Position numbers and translations under genes: made by a program
NCBI GenBank assembly: GCA_037975125.1
Contig: CM075855.1
Location: forward strand, 80,227,085-80,291,084
Direction: 5' to 3'
Source: Latrodectus hesperus
Taxonomy: Eukaryota > Arthropoda > Arachnida > Araneae > Theridiidae
DNA length: 64,000 nt
Notes under the pieces: generated by a model
Told to the model about the DNA's origin: nothing
Seen by the model: the letters and a program-made list of their open reading frames with translations, nothing else
The model's database searches: none
Shown: positions 16,842-30,660 of the stretch, piece after piece
How positions within the stretch are numbered: position 1 is the stretch's first letter
How the letters are laid out: every line of letters starts with the position of its first letter

Positions 16842-18563
16842 TACCCGACGACGCCTTACTTAATAAAAAAAGCCAAATTCTTCGTTTATATCACCTTTTT
16901 AATTTCTTCGATGTGTAACAATGTATTTCATTTTCAAAACATGGTTCATGATAATAATAATAAGAGGTAATCCTCCTTTTTATAGATTTTTCAGTTAACA
17001 AAGCATAGCTAACGAACTTACTCAGAGCTTTAATTTTTACATAAAATTTCCGAGTTTTTTTTTTTCAATCAACAATGTTTTATGCGCATCATTTAACTTT
17101 TAATAAAATATATAATCTGCAGAGAGAGAGAGAGAATTCCTTATTTTGTTTTAATCTTGAATAAATAAATCAATCTTGTATTGATAAAATTCTTACAAAT
17201 AATTGATCATAAATATGATATTTCGAATAAATATTTTTATTAGTTGCACATCTTTAATAAAGAAATATTTTATGAAAACTGTACATAATATCAGTATAGC
17301 CGCATTAATTATGTAATGTAACTAGCAACTCGTGTTTTCTTATGAAAAATGTGCATAACTTTTGATTGTGCATAATTATACTTGAGAATCATTTGCTATT
17401 TATTTGACTCTGTCCAAAATGCTATTTTGTACCACCAAAAAAAGTTTTAAGTTTTTAGGAGGGGAAAACAAATCGAATGAAGTGGAAAATACTTGAAAAT
17501 CACCTTTAGTCACGATGCCATAAAATTTTGCCTTTAGTTACCAAGTTATTTTAATAAAAATTAAGTTCGAAATTTCATTCATTTGTGTTCTTAAACATTT
17601 CCAATTTTTTTCTTACTAACCAAAATAGTAAGAATTTCAACCTTCATGGTTTTGAGATGAACTGTTTGAAATGATCGGCCTTTGAATTAGTAACTTTCTA
17701 ACCAAAACCTCGGTATCAATGGACAGATATTAAATTCAATGAAGCTTTAATATGCATGGGGTTTTTCGACATGATGGTCTTTGTGGTCCAGAATCGGGAC
17801 TATGCCTTGCTGCAGCAATTTACTTGTTTTCTGTTTACAATGTCTGTCACGCATTAAATCTCAACCTTTAAATATTTCGTAGAAATATATGTAAGAATAA
17901 CGGGGCATTTTTAATCTGGAAAGATACCGACAAAACCGTAAAGAGCAAAGCAACAGTCTTACTAAGTATTGTCTTAGTGTCAAAAATTTTTCTTTAATTT
18001 TAGCAGTCAAAGTCAGGAAAACATTGCAAAATGGGCTCCTTTTTTTAATCGAACAATCTAACCCTCGCCGGAAAAGAAAGTTTCGAAAGTTGCTCTCACG
18101 GCCGCAGACCTATTTAAAAACCTTTCCAAATGTCCTCTCATTGTTCAAGCCTCTGGTCGCTTAGCGCCACTTCTCACACAAATCCATTAATTTGAAGAGA
18201 AAAATGAAGTAATTCCGAACTCCTTTTCAATCCCTGACGACTTAATCGAGGTCAACGACAGGATATTATTACACGATATTTGAGACTCTGGTTAAGAGTC
18301 AAGGCTGGCGGAAAAAAGACAGTTCGAGAGTGAAAGGATAGAGGGAAAGCGAGTCAATAATATTTCAAAAAACATAGAAGGGCCGGTTTTACTGATTGTC
18401 GAACTCTTGAATTCGCGAATAAATTGTAAATACCTCTTGAATTCGCGAATAAACTGTAAAGCCAAAATAAGACATAATTCAATCTTAAGATATCGTCGCT
18501 TATTTAAAATTTTCATCATTGTCGCTCATTTTAATTAACTTTTATAGGACCAAATCTGGCACA
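16842..18563. other. AT-rich region with less AT-rich patch and 27-bp duplication
   Basis: No gene supported. A (GA) run lies at 17120-17135. The stretch 18050-18320 is less AT-rich and not repeated in the window, so it may be a conserved non-coding element. A tandem duplication lies at 18404-18460 (separate entry). Confidence 0.5.
18404..18460. repeat. Two-unit tandem duplication, 27 bp
   Basis: ctcttgaattcgcgaataaa followed by ytgtaaa occurs at 18404-18430 and again at 18434-18460, with one mismatch and a 3-base spacer. Confidence 0.9.
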
Positions 18564-18797
18564 GGTGCCGTATAATCCATGATTCCAAATTCTGAATTTT
18601 TTTGGCGATGAAGAAATGTTGCCAAGGTGAAGTATCGTGACGTTGCGATGATGTAAATACTAGGGTTACCAAAATAGAATTTTCCGCATAATTCCTATAG
18701 GTCACCATATGTATGACGCAATAAAAACGAAATTGCCAGATACATAGAAAATCCGCAAAAAAATCGCTAATCTCAGAATTTGGCACCATACAGCACC
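18564..18797. mobile_element. MITE-like element with imperfect inverted ends
   Basis: The left end 'ggtgccgtat' and the right end, reverse-complemented 'ggtgctgtat', are inverted repeats. Both are followed within about 15 bases by 'ccaaattctga'. The interior block 'aaatactagggttaccaaaa' recurs at 38937-38957 inside another small TIR element, and 'ggcgat' and 'gttgcca' motifs also recur there. The left end has a near copy at 37709-37733 (cacagatgccgtataatcca). No clear target duplication was found. Confidence 0.6.
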
Positions 18798-19529
18798 ATG
18801 CCCCAAATATAATATAACAATCACTTTTAAAATATTATTATATCATTTTTAATCTGAATTATATATAAACTATTCACCCGAATTCTATTAATTTTAGCCT
18901 CCCAACAAGCAAAGACAAGCAAAAAAACAAGTATATAAAATATTGTGATATTGATTCAAAATAAACACACTAAACGAGGATAAAAATATATCAATGCAAC
19001 AAAATATAAATTTAAAATAATTATTAGCGAGATATTTTATCATTTTTATTATTATAATTTACAGCGTATTCCTTAATGAGAATTATGTGTATTAAGTTAC
19101 ATACTTTATTTTCTGGAATTTATTGTTCAAGTTATCTTTATTGCAACTTAATATATAGATTTAATAAACAAATATTCTGTTATCATGGTTTGTTGCTTTG
19201 ATACTCAGAAAAAATAAATACAACTTATATGCGGCTTTTATATATACCGCTTCAGAGAAAGAAAAGGGCACCAAATAATCATCACAAATATTAAAATAAA
19301 AATCCCTAATAACTAGTGTAGTTATTCTAATATAATACACATTTTTGTTACTTTTTAATCTTATATAAATTTTTTTTTCTATATAGATTATACAAATGTG
19401 TGTGAAAATAAAAAAAATAGAAATGCTTTTGCATTATAATAAAAACTAAATAAAAATTAAATAATGATGCTAACTTTTGATACTACGGAGGAAAAACTAC
19501 ATCCCCTCTCAAACTATTTCAGTCATTGC
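18798..19529. other. AT-rich spacer
   Basis: No gene or repeat supported. Confidence 0.45.
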
Positions 19530-19628
19530 AGACTTAATATAATCAGATCCTGACTAAGGGGGATTGTCCCTGTCCGATACATCATAGGGGTGGGGACAAA
19601 TTAGATAGAAAGTTTATTTTACGTTCCT
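19530..19628 (+). repeat. Interspersed repeat fragment related to 27085-27260
   Basis: The stretch around 'cagatcctgactaagggg' and 'agaaagtttattttacgtt' aligns with 'cagatcttgactgaag' and 'agaaaatttatttgacgtt' at 27092-27187. It is interrupted on its right by SINE-B copy 2. Confidence 0.6.
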
Positions 19629-19893
19629 CTGCGCCACCCTGTCCAGTGGTCAGAATGCCTGACTGAGGATAGGGAGGTCCTGAGTTCGAATCCCGGTTCA
19701 GGCATGGATGTACTGTCAATCCTGTCCTTTCTTTGTATGAATGGGTTGTGAACATTTTGCCTACCCTATAAACGAGTACCTATAGCATGTGTGTACTGAG
19801 GAAGTCGGACTTCACACCAAAATATGGTTCAGTTGAAAAAGTGGAGCAGCGCACCCCATAATGTTAGCTTGATTGGCACAAGACAACAACAAC
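19629..19893 (+). repeat. SINE-B copy 2, flanked by target duplication
   Basis: tRNA-like head with a B box (gagttcgaatcccgg) followed by 'caggcatggatgt', then a body with 'cctataaacgag' and a tail ending 'cacaagacaacaacaac'. A 13-bp direct repeat (attttacgttyct at 19616-19628 and 19894-19906, one mismatch) flanks it and marks LINE-mediated insertion. Confidence 0.87.
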
Positions 19894-19906
19894 ATTTTAC
19901 GTTTCT

Positions 19907-20624
19907 TTCATGAACTTTTTTAAGCAAAATATCAGTACACTGTAAAATCTGAAAGTTTTGTGCAAGCTTCGTTATTAATTTATCATATGAACACAAAAAA
20001 TATCGATCATGATGATGTAATTTATTGTTTTGCTAAATTGCAAAATTTGAAATTAAAAAAAAAATTGAAAAAGAAATAGGAAAAAACCTATCATAATAAG
20101 ACTTAAGTATCAATTTATAAATAAGGAGTAAGTATTATATGATATATTTTAACAAAATATTGATTTACCTTGCAAATTTCTTTCTTAACAATATTGTAAT
20201 TCTAAAAGTAAAGTTATATATATATATACTGTGTTATTTATACATATAATCTCTCTCTCTCTCTCTATTGCATTAAATTCCTTATTATGTATGTTTTCCT
20301 TTATTTGTCGTTCTTCTTAATTATTTTTTGGAGCTGAGAGGGGACCACAACGAAGGTTTTATCCCATCCCCATTAGACTAAGTCAGTTCTTGAATATAAT
20401 TAACTTTGTACCAATTACAATTATCATTTTATTGTCTTGTTTAATACATTAGATTGAATTATACCTGAAAGTGTTGTAAAGAAAAAGTTGTCATAAGCCC
20501 GAAAATGCTTACATTTAAGGTAAAATTTGAATTTAAGAATTATTAAAATGAGGATCACACTGATGTTGACAGTTAAAACACCATCAGGTCTTAAATTAAT
20601 AAGTACAAAGGGACATTTAATAAA
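19907..20624. other. AT-rich spacer with short microsatellites
   Basis: A (TA) run at 20214-20229 and a (TC) run at 20250-20266; no gene seen. The 78-codon open frame at 20660-20424 is not called. Confidence 0.5.
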
Positions 20625-21005
20625 CTTGTTGTTGTTACTTATGACGCTTGGGCAAACCAAGATCGCTTTGCCGTCGGCTATGCGAATTTAAGTAAGTAGG
20701 ATGAATCTTTCGTTTAACTAGAGCACCACAAAGGTGAAAGTGAGACTTTGTACTAAAATTCCTCCAACAGAAGGCATCACCAGAGGATCCACTCTGCTAA
20801 TTTTAACATTGATGTGGAGGGGAGGAAATTTTTCTCCAGACCATTACACCTGTGGTAAATGCTCAACGACCGAACACAGGATTTTCGATTCCACAGATAC
20901 AACGAGTTCGTATATCGCAGGTATTTGATGGGTACTCAGTGGCATTGGAATCGAACCCCTCCCTTCCGGGCGGAAGGCCGATGCTTCAACCACTATGGCT
21001 ACTAC
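20625..21005 (-). repeat. SINE-A copy 2, inverted
   Basis: Reverse complement of the SINE at 2575-2943, with the tRNA-like head at its high-coordinate end (B-box-like 'gggttcgattccaatgcca') and the tail 'gtcataagtaacaacaacaa' at its low end. Its head abuts the 5' end of the LINE at 21006. Confidence 0.9.
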
Positions 21006-23751
21006 CACAAAACACCAATTGGATGAAGCCACCTTAGCACTACAGGACCAACTTATAATTAGCTGTACCAAAGCTTATAAAAAAACCAAGCATAAACATA
21101 ACATCTTACCCAATTGGTGGATTCCAGCAATGGCAAGCAAGAAAAGGGAACTCAATTCCCTCAGACGCCAAGCACAACGCGCAGACAATGAATGCAAAGC
21201 CAGACTCTATCTTACATATAAAAAAGCTAAAGCCACCTTTATTAAAGAAATTAGATCTGCAAAAAGAGCCTGCTGGAGCCAAATTTGCACCTCCGCTACA
21301 AACCCATATGGGAAAATCTATAAAGCTACATTTAAAAAATCTGCACCCCCATCAAGTTTGCTTAGCACAGGAACCTAAACGGGCAATTCAATCACCTTTG
21401 AAAAGAAAATCCTGGAAGAACTTTTTCCCCATCAAGCATCTACCAACTACCCATTTAGCTGCCTGGAAGATAATTCAGAACCAAACCTCAGCCAAGGAGA
21501 AATCACTCGAACAATAACATCTCTCCCAAATGAAAAAGCTCCTGGACCAGATGGAATCGACAATATCATCCTTAAAGTAATCCACCAAAACTTCCCAACA
21601 CTGTTGACTACGTTCCTCCAGACTTGTTGGAAACTTACCCATTTCCCACAGAGCCTAAATTTCGGAACCATTATTCTCTTCTATAAAGAAGGGAAAGACA
21701 CAAACCAGGTAAAGTCATACAGACAGATTACATTATTACCAACATTGGGTAAACTACTAGAAAAGATAATCACTACAAGACTCACTTACTACCTTGAGAA
21801 TAACCATCTTCTTCATCGCAGCCAGTTCAGTTTTAGACGGGGGAAGTCAGTGGAGGATGCACTACAACACCTCATGCAAAATATCAACGCAGCCAAAACA
21901 TCGGCTAAACATTGTTGCATCATCTCCCTTGACATTAAAGGAGCCTTCGACTCAGTCCCGCATAACTCCATCATGCAGGCCGTAGACAGCAAAGGTTGCC
22001 CCTCGAAAATACGTAGTATCCTTATCAGTAACCTGGAAAACAGAGAAGTGGCGATAAACACAAACCAAGGTCTGGCAATACAAAAACAATCAATAGGATG
22101 CCAACAAGGATCATGCAGCGGCCCAATTATGTGGAATCTGCTCGCAGACGAACCTTTGCAATTTAACTGGTCCTCAATTGGGAAGGACATCGACCCAAAC
22201 TCGCATATTATCCTCCAGGCCTTTGCAGATGATTTCACATTTGTGGTCGCGGCCAATAGCGAGGGAAAATTGGGTAGACTAGCCACAGAAACTATCAACA
22301 TCTTCAGGAAGTGGACCACCAACCGTAAATTGGAGATTTCAATAGATAAGTCACACTATATGCTGTTTACAAAATTACAGTGTGGCCCCCAGATCTACTG
22401 GGACAACCTAAAAATAAAAAGAGTTAAATCACTCAAACTTTTAGGCTTCATAATAGACGAAAAATTTAACTGGGCTACTCATATTAAAAATCAAAAAGCC
22501 AAAGCCTCTAGAGTGCACCAACAGCTCCTACGACTGGCGGGATCCACCTGGGGTTTTTCCCAAAAGCACAGAGCCATCCTCTACAAATCGGTTGCTGAAA
22601 GAATAATGGCCCATGGGGCAATGATATGGGGTAGGAATATACGTGTAAAAATCAGCTTTTACTGGACAAAATCCAAAGAAAATTCCTCCTCAACGTCACG
22701 GGAGCCTTTAGAACAACGGCCACTTCAGCTCTCCAAGTAATTACAGGGATTATGCCCCTACATCTTTTCATCGAAATAGAGGCCAAAACCAAATACGCCA
22801 TCAAGCAAACCTGCACAGACCTTATTGAAGAAAAAATCTCCAAGCTCACCATCCATCCAGGAAACTTCCAAGTAGACAACCACATCAGTCTAGGAGATGA
22901 TCAACACTCAAAAAAGGATCAGACCATCTGTCAGATACATACCGATGGCCCCAAAATGGAAGATAATGTAGGAGCAGTCTTTGTAGCCATCTTAGTCGGT
23001 AACATCATCCACTTTGAGAAATTCATGCTCAACTCAAACAACACTGTCTTTCAGGCGGAACTGTATTCCATTCTAAAAGCTGTAACCTTGGCAAAGACAA
23101 GAGCAGAGAAAAGCAGCATATGCTCAGACAGCCAAGCAGCCCTCATGGCCATAAGCAACCCCACCACAACAAGTCCACTGGTCCGGCGAAATCCAACGAG
23201 AGATCAACACCACCAACAACCTACATCTCGGATGGGTTAAAGCGCACGTCGGACTAGAAGGCAACGAGACTGCCGACAGATTGGCAAAAGAAGCCACAAC
23301 AGCGACCGAACTTCAAATAAATCTGCCCACCCGAAGATTTTTTCACAAAAAGGAATCCAAAACAAAGGCCATTCAAACCTGGCAACTGTCATGGGACCAA
23401 GCTACTACAGGTCGCTTGGTACATGATATAATTCCAAAGGTTAAACCTAATAACCAATGCTGGCCAAGACAGATTACACTGTTCGTCACGGGACTTGGTC
23501 CATTCCCGAGCTATCTACATAGAATTGGTGCTCTGCAAATCAACAACTGTGCCTGTGGTCATACGGGTGACCCACTTCACTATGCCACATCGTGCCCACT
23601 CACCAGCTCTTGGCATTTTACTACCCCCAGCGAACACCTGAGAATAGAATGGTTGAAAAATGTTATCCACCATCCGCAAGCGAATGCCAAAATCATCTCG
23701 CTGATAACATTCCTCTCGGAGCACAGGAAGCTCATAATCCCTGAACGATGA
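21006..23751 (+). pseudogene. LINE polyprotein fragment: reverse transcriptase, RNase H, CCHC tail
   Basis: The reading starts in frame 1 and is broken by a TAA at 21376-21378. It continues in the same frame through the RT motifs (PNEKAPGPDGID; SLDIKGAFDSVPH; QGSCSGP; the catalytic FADDF at 22222-22236). It shifts to frame 3 near 22638 and returns to frame 1 near 23180. The RNase H residues are D (IHTDGPK), E (FQAELYSI), D (CSDSQAAL) and D (GNETADRLAKEA). A C-terminal CCHC finger (CACGHTGDPLHYATSC) follows, and the frame ends at 23749-23751. One stop and two frameshifts make it inactive. The apparent ATG at 20995 belongs to the adjoining SINE, not to the LINE. Codon use is more G+C-rich than the surroundings, as expected for an inserted element. 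Confidence 0.9.
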
Positions 23752-23975
23752 TGAGAGCCCAAGAACCAATGAAGCAGTGAGGCAACTACCCTCCTACGCT
23801 GACTTGAACTGTTGCGTTGGGAGCTCGCGACCACAGGCAGGGGTGGCGCTCCCATACTGGTGCTTCTTTCTTTCTCTCCAGCAGACTCCACCCAAACTGG
23901 TAGAACCCTCCCTGGGTTAGGTACAGGGAGTCCTGCTGGCGGTTACGCTCACGGCCCTTTCTATATAAATCTTAG
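21006..23975 (+). mobile_element. Non-LTR retrotransposon (RT plus RNase H), 5' truncated
   Basis: A LINE on the plus strand covering the reverse transcriptase, the RNase H domain, the C-terminal finger and a G+C-rich 3' UTR (23752-23975, ending near 'acggccctttctatataaat'). The endonuclease and any ORF1 are missing. It starts directly at the head of SINE-A copy 2. The domain order fits the RNase H-bearing I/R1-like LINE group. Confidence 0.85.
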
Positions 23976-24884
23976 CAGAAATACACTTTCCACAAAAATA
24001 ATACTTTGGAAGTACGCATTCAAAGTGTATTTTAAGAAAACATTATTCCTTGTGCTTCCTTTCTCTATTAAAATTTTTCTCTGTTAAAAGAACTAAAAAG
24101 AGAGCATTAAGAAAATATATGTAAAAAATAGGCAATTTTAAAATTTTAAGAAACAAATTTAAGAGGGCAAAATATATACATTCTTCAGGCTTGACATTTA
24201 GACATGAAATATGTGGGTAAAACAATTATTTATTTCATTTATATGTCATAACCGTGATCATGTGAAAGTTGCCTTGGATCACTGAAACAATTGAGATACT
24301 TTTTTTCAAAATCAAGGAAACTATTTATTGTTGTGAAATTAAAAACAGTTGAATGTATTGAATGAAATTCCACTTTATTACTTTTCAACAGTTCAATGAT
24401 TTTGAAAACGTAATTCATAATGATTTTTTCATTTTTTTAATCATTTACGCAAAGTTAAAATAATATGCATAAATATAATGTACAATCAAGATATCTTAAT
24501 TTATTGTCTACAGTTTTTATATTTTATTTACCTTAATATTATTTTAAATTTATCACTTGGAGTTATTTGTTTTATTGAAAAATTTTAATTATTTAAGTTA
24601 TTTATATTAAAAATATTATTTATATATTTATTTAAAAAACACATGATTAAAAGAGTATGATTATAAATATTTTTTACTAAATAATTGCCAAATTCCAAAA
24701 GTACTAACATGAATAATACATAAAAATAATAATTGAGTTAACTGAATTGAAAATCATTGATTTCCTTAAAATTATCATCAACCATTACTTCAGAAAGTTG
24801 CTAAAAGGAAGACTTATAAATACCAAATCATCGTATTTAGAAAAAATTTTAAATACGATTTAAATTTTCATCTAATTAATAACT
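23976..24884. other. AT-rich spacer
   Basis: No gene or repeat supported. Confidence 0.5.
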
Positions 24885-25073
24885 TGATTGCATCCTGAAG
24901 GTAGCGGGTTTAATACCTGAACCAATCAGAGAAGGTCTATGCATATTAAGAGTATTGTAATATCCGTAATATCCAAAGTCCCTTTGTTAGTGTGACAAAG
25001 ATTGGAAAAAAAGTACCGGCTCAAATGTCGACCTCGTCACTTTAGCACGATTTAAAATTATGAAGTGGTTGAT
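24885..25073 (+). repeat. SINE-E, spider-type tRNA-derived SINE, decayed
   Basis: A B-box-like 'agcgggtttaatacctg' is followed by a body with 'gtaccggctcaaatgtcg', 'cctcgtcact' and 'acgatttaaaattatgaag'. From memory this resembles a SINE common in spider genomes (ccagctcag, gtcgtcctcgtc and ggttcaaaattacgag blocks). The A-box part is degenerate. Repeat X copy 2 begins immediately after it. Confidence 0.65.
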
Positions 25074-25426
25074 TGTTTAGATACTTGCATATGACGTCCT
25101 CGGATCCTCACGGACGAAATTGTCTGCATACTTTCGAGAGGAAAATTTAAAATAAGCATGAGTTACGATTCATCTTGTGAAATGTACACAGCAATCCTTA
25201 ATTAATTAATATTAATCATTTGCATACTGAAATGAAGAGAAAAAGAAAATAGAATTACATGTAAATTTAGACTTATGGTAAAAAAACAATTCTACTTATG
25301 CATTCAATTTTGTGAGTATCAAAATGTCGTAAAACGTATAGAAATGAAACGTATAGAAAAGATATAAATAATGGCCATGTTTCCCATTCTCAATTGTCTT
25401 CTTCTCGAAGTAAAATTATCTAATTA
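25074..25426 (+). repeat. Interspersed repeat X, copy 2
   Basis: Aligns along its length with copies at 16513-16841 and 36950-37283. Conserved blocks are 'ttagatacttgcatatgacg', 'ctcacggacgaaattgtctg', 'gagttacgattcatcttgtg' and 'ttgtcttcttctcgaagt'. It starts at the boundary of SINE-E. Confidence 0.82.
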
Positions 25427-27084
<1,658 letters not shown>

Positions 27085-27260
27085 ATCCTGGTCAGATCTT
27101 GACTGAAGAAAGGGCATACTGGGCAGTTGCCCCCAGTCACCACATTAGAGGGCCCTTCCAATTCGAATAGAAAATTTATTTGACGTTGTCAATCGAATAG
27201 AATCATTTGGAAAATGGAATAGAAAGTTTGTTGTTATGCAGCAAAGCGGTCTCCAAAGAA
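27085..27260 (+). repeat. Interspersed repeat fragment related to 19530-19628
   Basis: 'cagatcttgactgaag', 'cagttgcccccagtcacc', 'agggccc' and 'aaaatttatttgacgttg' align with the copy at 19530. This type of 'ggg-ccc ... tttgacgtt' repeat is familiar from arthropod genomes, but I cannot name the family. Confidence 0.6.
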
Positions 27261-30200
27261 GTTTTTGCTTTCCTGATCCTGGTTCATTGTTGAGAGAAGC
27301 AAAGACAAATAAATTTAATGACTTGATTCAGTTAATTATTTTGTCAAATAACAGGATTTACCAGTATATTTTCAAAGAGTTCATGATACTTTCCTAAGAA
27401 ATATTTATTTTTCCTGTGAAGGCAAGCGTAGCTTTGTGAATATGACATTAGACACGGTGCTATAAAACATAAAATTTAAAAAAAAAAGCAAAACCGCGTT
27501 AGAAAAGAAATACCACACCCATTGCTTTCATTTCTGTCGATGGTTGTTCTTGCTCTAATTTCTTCAGAAGCCATTACTTTGTCTCTTCTTTGAAACAAAG
27601 GAAGTCACCAGCACGTGGGTGATTTTATGGGCATCTGGTGGCAAACTGTTCCATTGTGGATCTCTCACAAAATGTGACGGATGAATACAATCTCAAGGCA
27701 GGTGATGACTAAGTTACTTCCCGTACATTTAGGCAAGAAAAATCTCACAGCTAAAATTATCATTTGTCAAATCAGATTTGTTCTCTCAAACGTGACGTGT
27801 GAATAGTTAGAGAGTAATTTACTTTGATCCTTGGCTTTTGGCTAAGTATTAGATACTGTAGGTGCGTCTCACTTTTCCTCGCACTCAAAGCAAAAATTGA
27901 ATATTTATAAATAAATAATTTGAGATATATGAAACTACACTATGCTATATAGTTTATAATCTATATGTACCATCATCTTCAAATTTGAATTTTGTGTAAA
28001 ATGATCTATTGAGGCTGCAAATCGGCTATTTATAATCTGAAAGTATTATGAAGACCACATCAAATTGTGTTGCGCAATCCGCATAAGGTTTTGAGAGATA
28101 AATGATGAAAAGAATAAGTTTTAATTTAAAATGTATAATGTATGCAATTAAATGTTATTAATATAATATTAAAATTTATTATAATTGAAATTTTTTAATA
28201 ATTAATATTTCCTCCTGTTTTATAAAATCTTATTATTTTTTTTATAAGTTTCTGTGTTTATATAATGTTTTTCTCAGTTTCAAAATTTTAAAGAAATTGA
28301 TCATAGAAAGATATAACATTTCAAGAATAACCTTTAAGATAATATTTCCATTTTATACAAATAAAAAATATATTAGATTCTAAATTAATAATTGTGTTCG
28401 CTTCCTTACTGAAATGAGCGCATGCATGACTGATGCAATTTTCAATTATGTTTCCTATTCCTTAAGAAAATATATCGTTTCATTTATTCGTTATTCTGCT
28501 GTTTCCATCACAGAAATGCTCATCTCGTTCATCTCTTCCCACAAGTTAAGCCAATTAAGAATAACAATAATTAATTAACATAATGACAAAAACAAGCCCC
28601 ACATGAATTTTTCTTTTATGAAGTTTTTACATTTTGTAATATTTTAATGCTAATGTACGATGGAGCTTTCAATGTTTTTCCATCCAGTCGCAAAACAATT
28701 AGAAAAAACATAAATCAATCCTTGAACATCTGCTTACACTGTATTTTTTAATTATCCTTTTTTCGTCTTTTATTTATATACACATATTTTTTTTATCAAA
28801 CAAAGAATTGAATATAATTGACAGTGTATAGGATGTTACGTTTATTCAGCATTATATAGCAATCAAAATTTTTCTGAAATATGCTCTTTGCATTTTCTAC
28901 AACATTAATTGAAAATAATAATCTTAAAAGCTATAAATTCATGTATATTTTTATTTAAAATATTCAAGGATAAATTAATAACTATTGTTAAATGATAATA
29001 AATATTAACTAAAATCAACCATTAAAAATTATTGCTTCATTTGAAATCGATCTGTTATAAGATTTTTATGTAGAAAGTTAATCCATAATTATTTTCCGGG
29101 GGACATTTTCATAGATTATCATGCATGTTTCCATATCTTGGAGAAATATTTCCAAAATTCACTTTGAGTAATATCCATTCAGAAAATAAGAACGATATAT
29201 CTATTTGTTACTAGTGGCAAGAATTAAATCAGAAACTTTTTATTCAGATAAGAGCTGTTCAAATGTTTGATTATGTATAGTCAAGTTCTCATTATTATCA
29301 ATTGATTTGTAATAATAATTTATTTTATTGAATATTTAATTTTTCATATTTTATCATGTATCAGTACTGTAGGATCAAATTGACATAAAACTATCTGTAA
29401 ATCTCTGTAAATAAAGTCGCTAAAACCCATATTAATCTGTTTGAATTTCAGTAACATTATTTCCTTAACTACATTTGTATTTCATTTGGCTGTTACAATA
29501 ACTTGTTTTGGTATTAATTGAGTTTGCCTCCATATTTTCCATGAAATTAAGATTAATTTTTGAATTGAACTTACTTCTAAATTGTGTAATTTAAATAGGA
29601 TTAAACTATGGCCTGTGTCTCATAAGGCTTTTACCATAACGTATCAGAGATTTAAATGCTGGCAAGATCTGTGAGACGATTGATTAGCTGGACTGAAATC
29701 GGCTTTTCGCTGGAAATGCGAATCAGCTATAAAACGTGTGAAACCATTGTTCCTTTAAATCAATTGTTCTTCGGAACGAACTTGTTTATCGAAGCAGATG
29801 ACAGAAACAACAAAATCGGTTTTGTTCTTGAATTGGGTGTATTGAGATGCTGATCGTAGACCATGACGGAAGACAGAAAGTGAAATAACAAAAAGAAAAC
29901 ACTTCTTACGCATACATTTATATACAAGCCTGCTACTTGAAACCGTTATAGTTCGATGGAAACAATGAAGAATTGCATGTTTCTGAAGTTGTGGACTTCG
30001 ACCGAAGTAGACACACTGTCTCTAAATGTATGTAAGCCATACGGCGGCTCCAGCAGGCAATTACGCTCAGTTCATGCAGGCGTTGAAAATGGTTTCCGCC
30101 TTAATTGCAGGGTTTAAACGTGGAAGGTTTTTCCGTAAGTCACGCGCTGTTCTACGATTGTTGGAGCAAACGATAAAAATCAAACTCTTCTTTTCGAAAA

Positions 30201-30536
30201 GGAATCGAAATTTTCGAATATCGAAATTTTCTGTCTGTGAACTAAGGTAAAGGGATTCAAGAACTTTTCATTTTATTAGTCATGAATAACTTCCATGGCA
30301 AATCTTTTTATTCAATAACCTTTAATTTAGCTAGCAGAGACCTTTTACTCCTAACTTAATGCACTTACGATACGTTAATGTTTTAATTTGTTATAATTTG
30401 TGGAAAAAATTTAATAAAGTAATTTTTGTTGAAGATTCGTAATTTATTTAGTGATTATAATCAATTTTATTATAAAAATAATCAAATTTTTATGATGTTT
30501 AGAAGTAGCCATGTTTTAAATAAAATTTTTACTGTC
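27261..30536. other. AT-rich region; less AT-rich patch 29620-30250
   Basis: No gene can be supported. The stretch 29620-30250 is clearly less AT-rich and contains two short open frames (29656-29853 and 30026-30250). They have no recognisable domain and no convincing splice sites, and neither recurs in the window. They could be part of an unrecognised element, an exon or conserved non-coding DNA. A second, milder patch lies at 27490-27880. Confidence 0.45.
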
Positions 30537-30660
30537 GTTGTTGTTGTCATGTCCTAGTTAGTGCCGAAAGTTTTCTGTATGAGGGCCACCAATTCCGGTG
30601 CCTGGAGGCTGTAGGGAATCTCTTGAGGTGGCCCGCAAGTTGAAACAGGGATCTAATGAT
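30537..30660 (-). mobile_element. 3' end of a LINE or LINE-related SINE
   Basis: Reading the minus strand, a short frame ends '...LVALIQKTFGTN' and stop. It is followed by 'gacatgacaacaacaac', the same (AAC)n style of tail seen on SINE-A, SINE-B and the LINE at 55574-56711. Only about 120 bp remain. Confidence 0.45.

Noticed and set aside
19640..19710. tRNA genes at the heads of SINE-A, -B, -C and -D copies
   Set aside because: A and B boxes are present but acceptor and anticodon stems do not pair well, and each is fused to a repeated SINE body.
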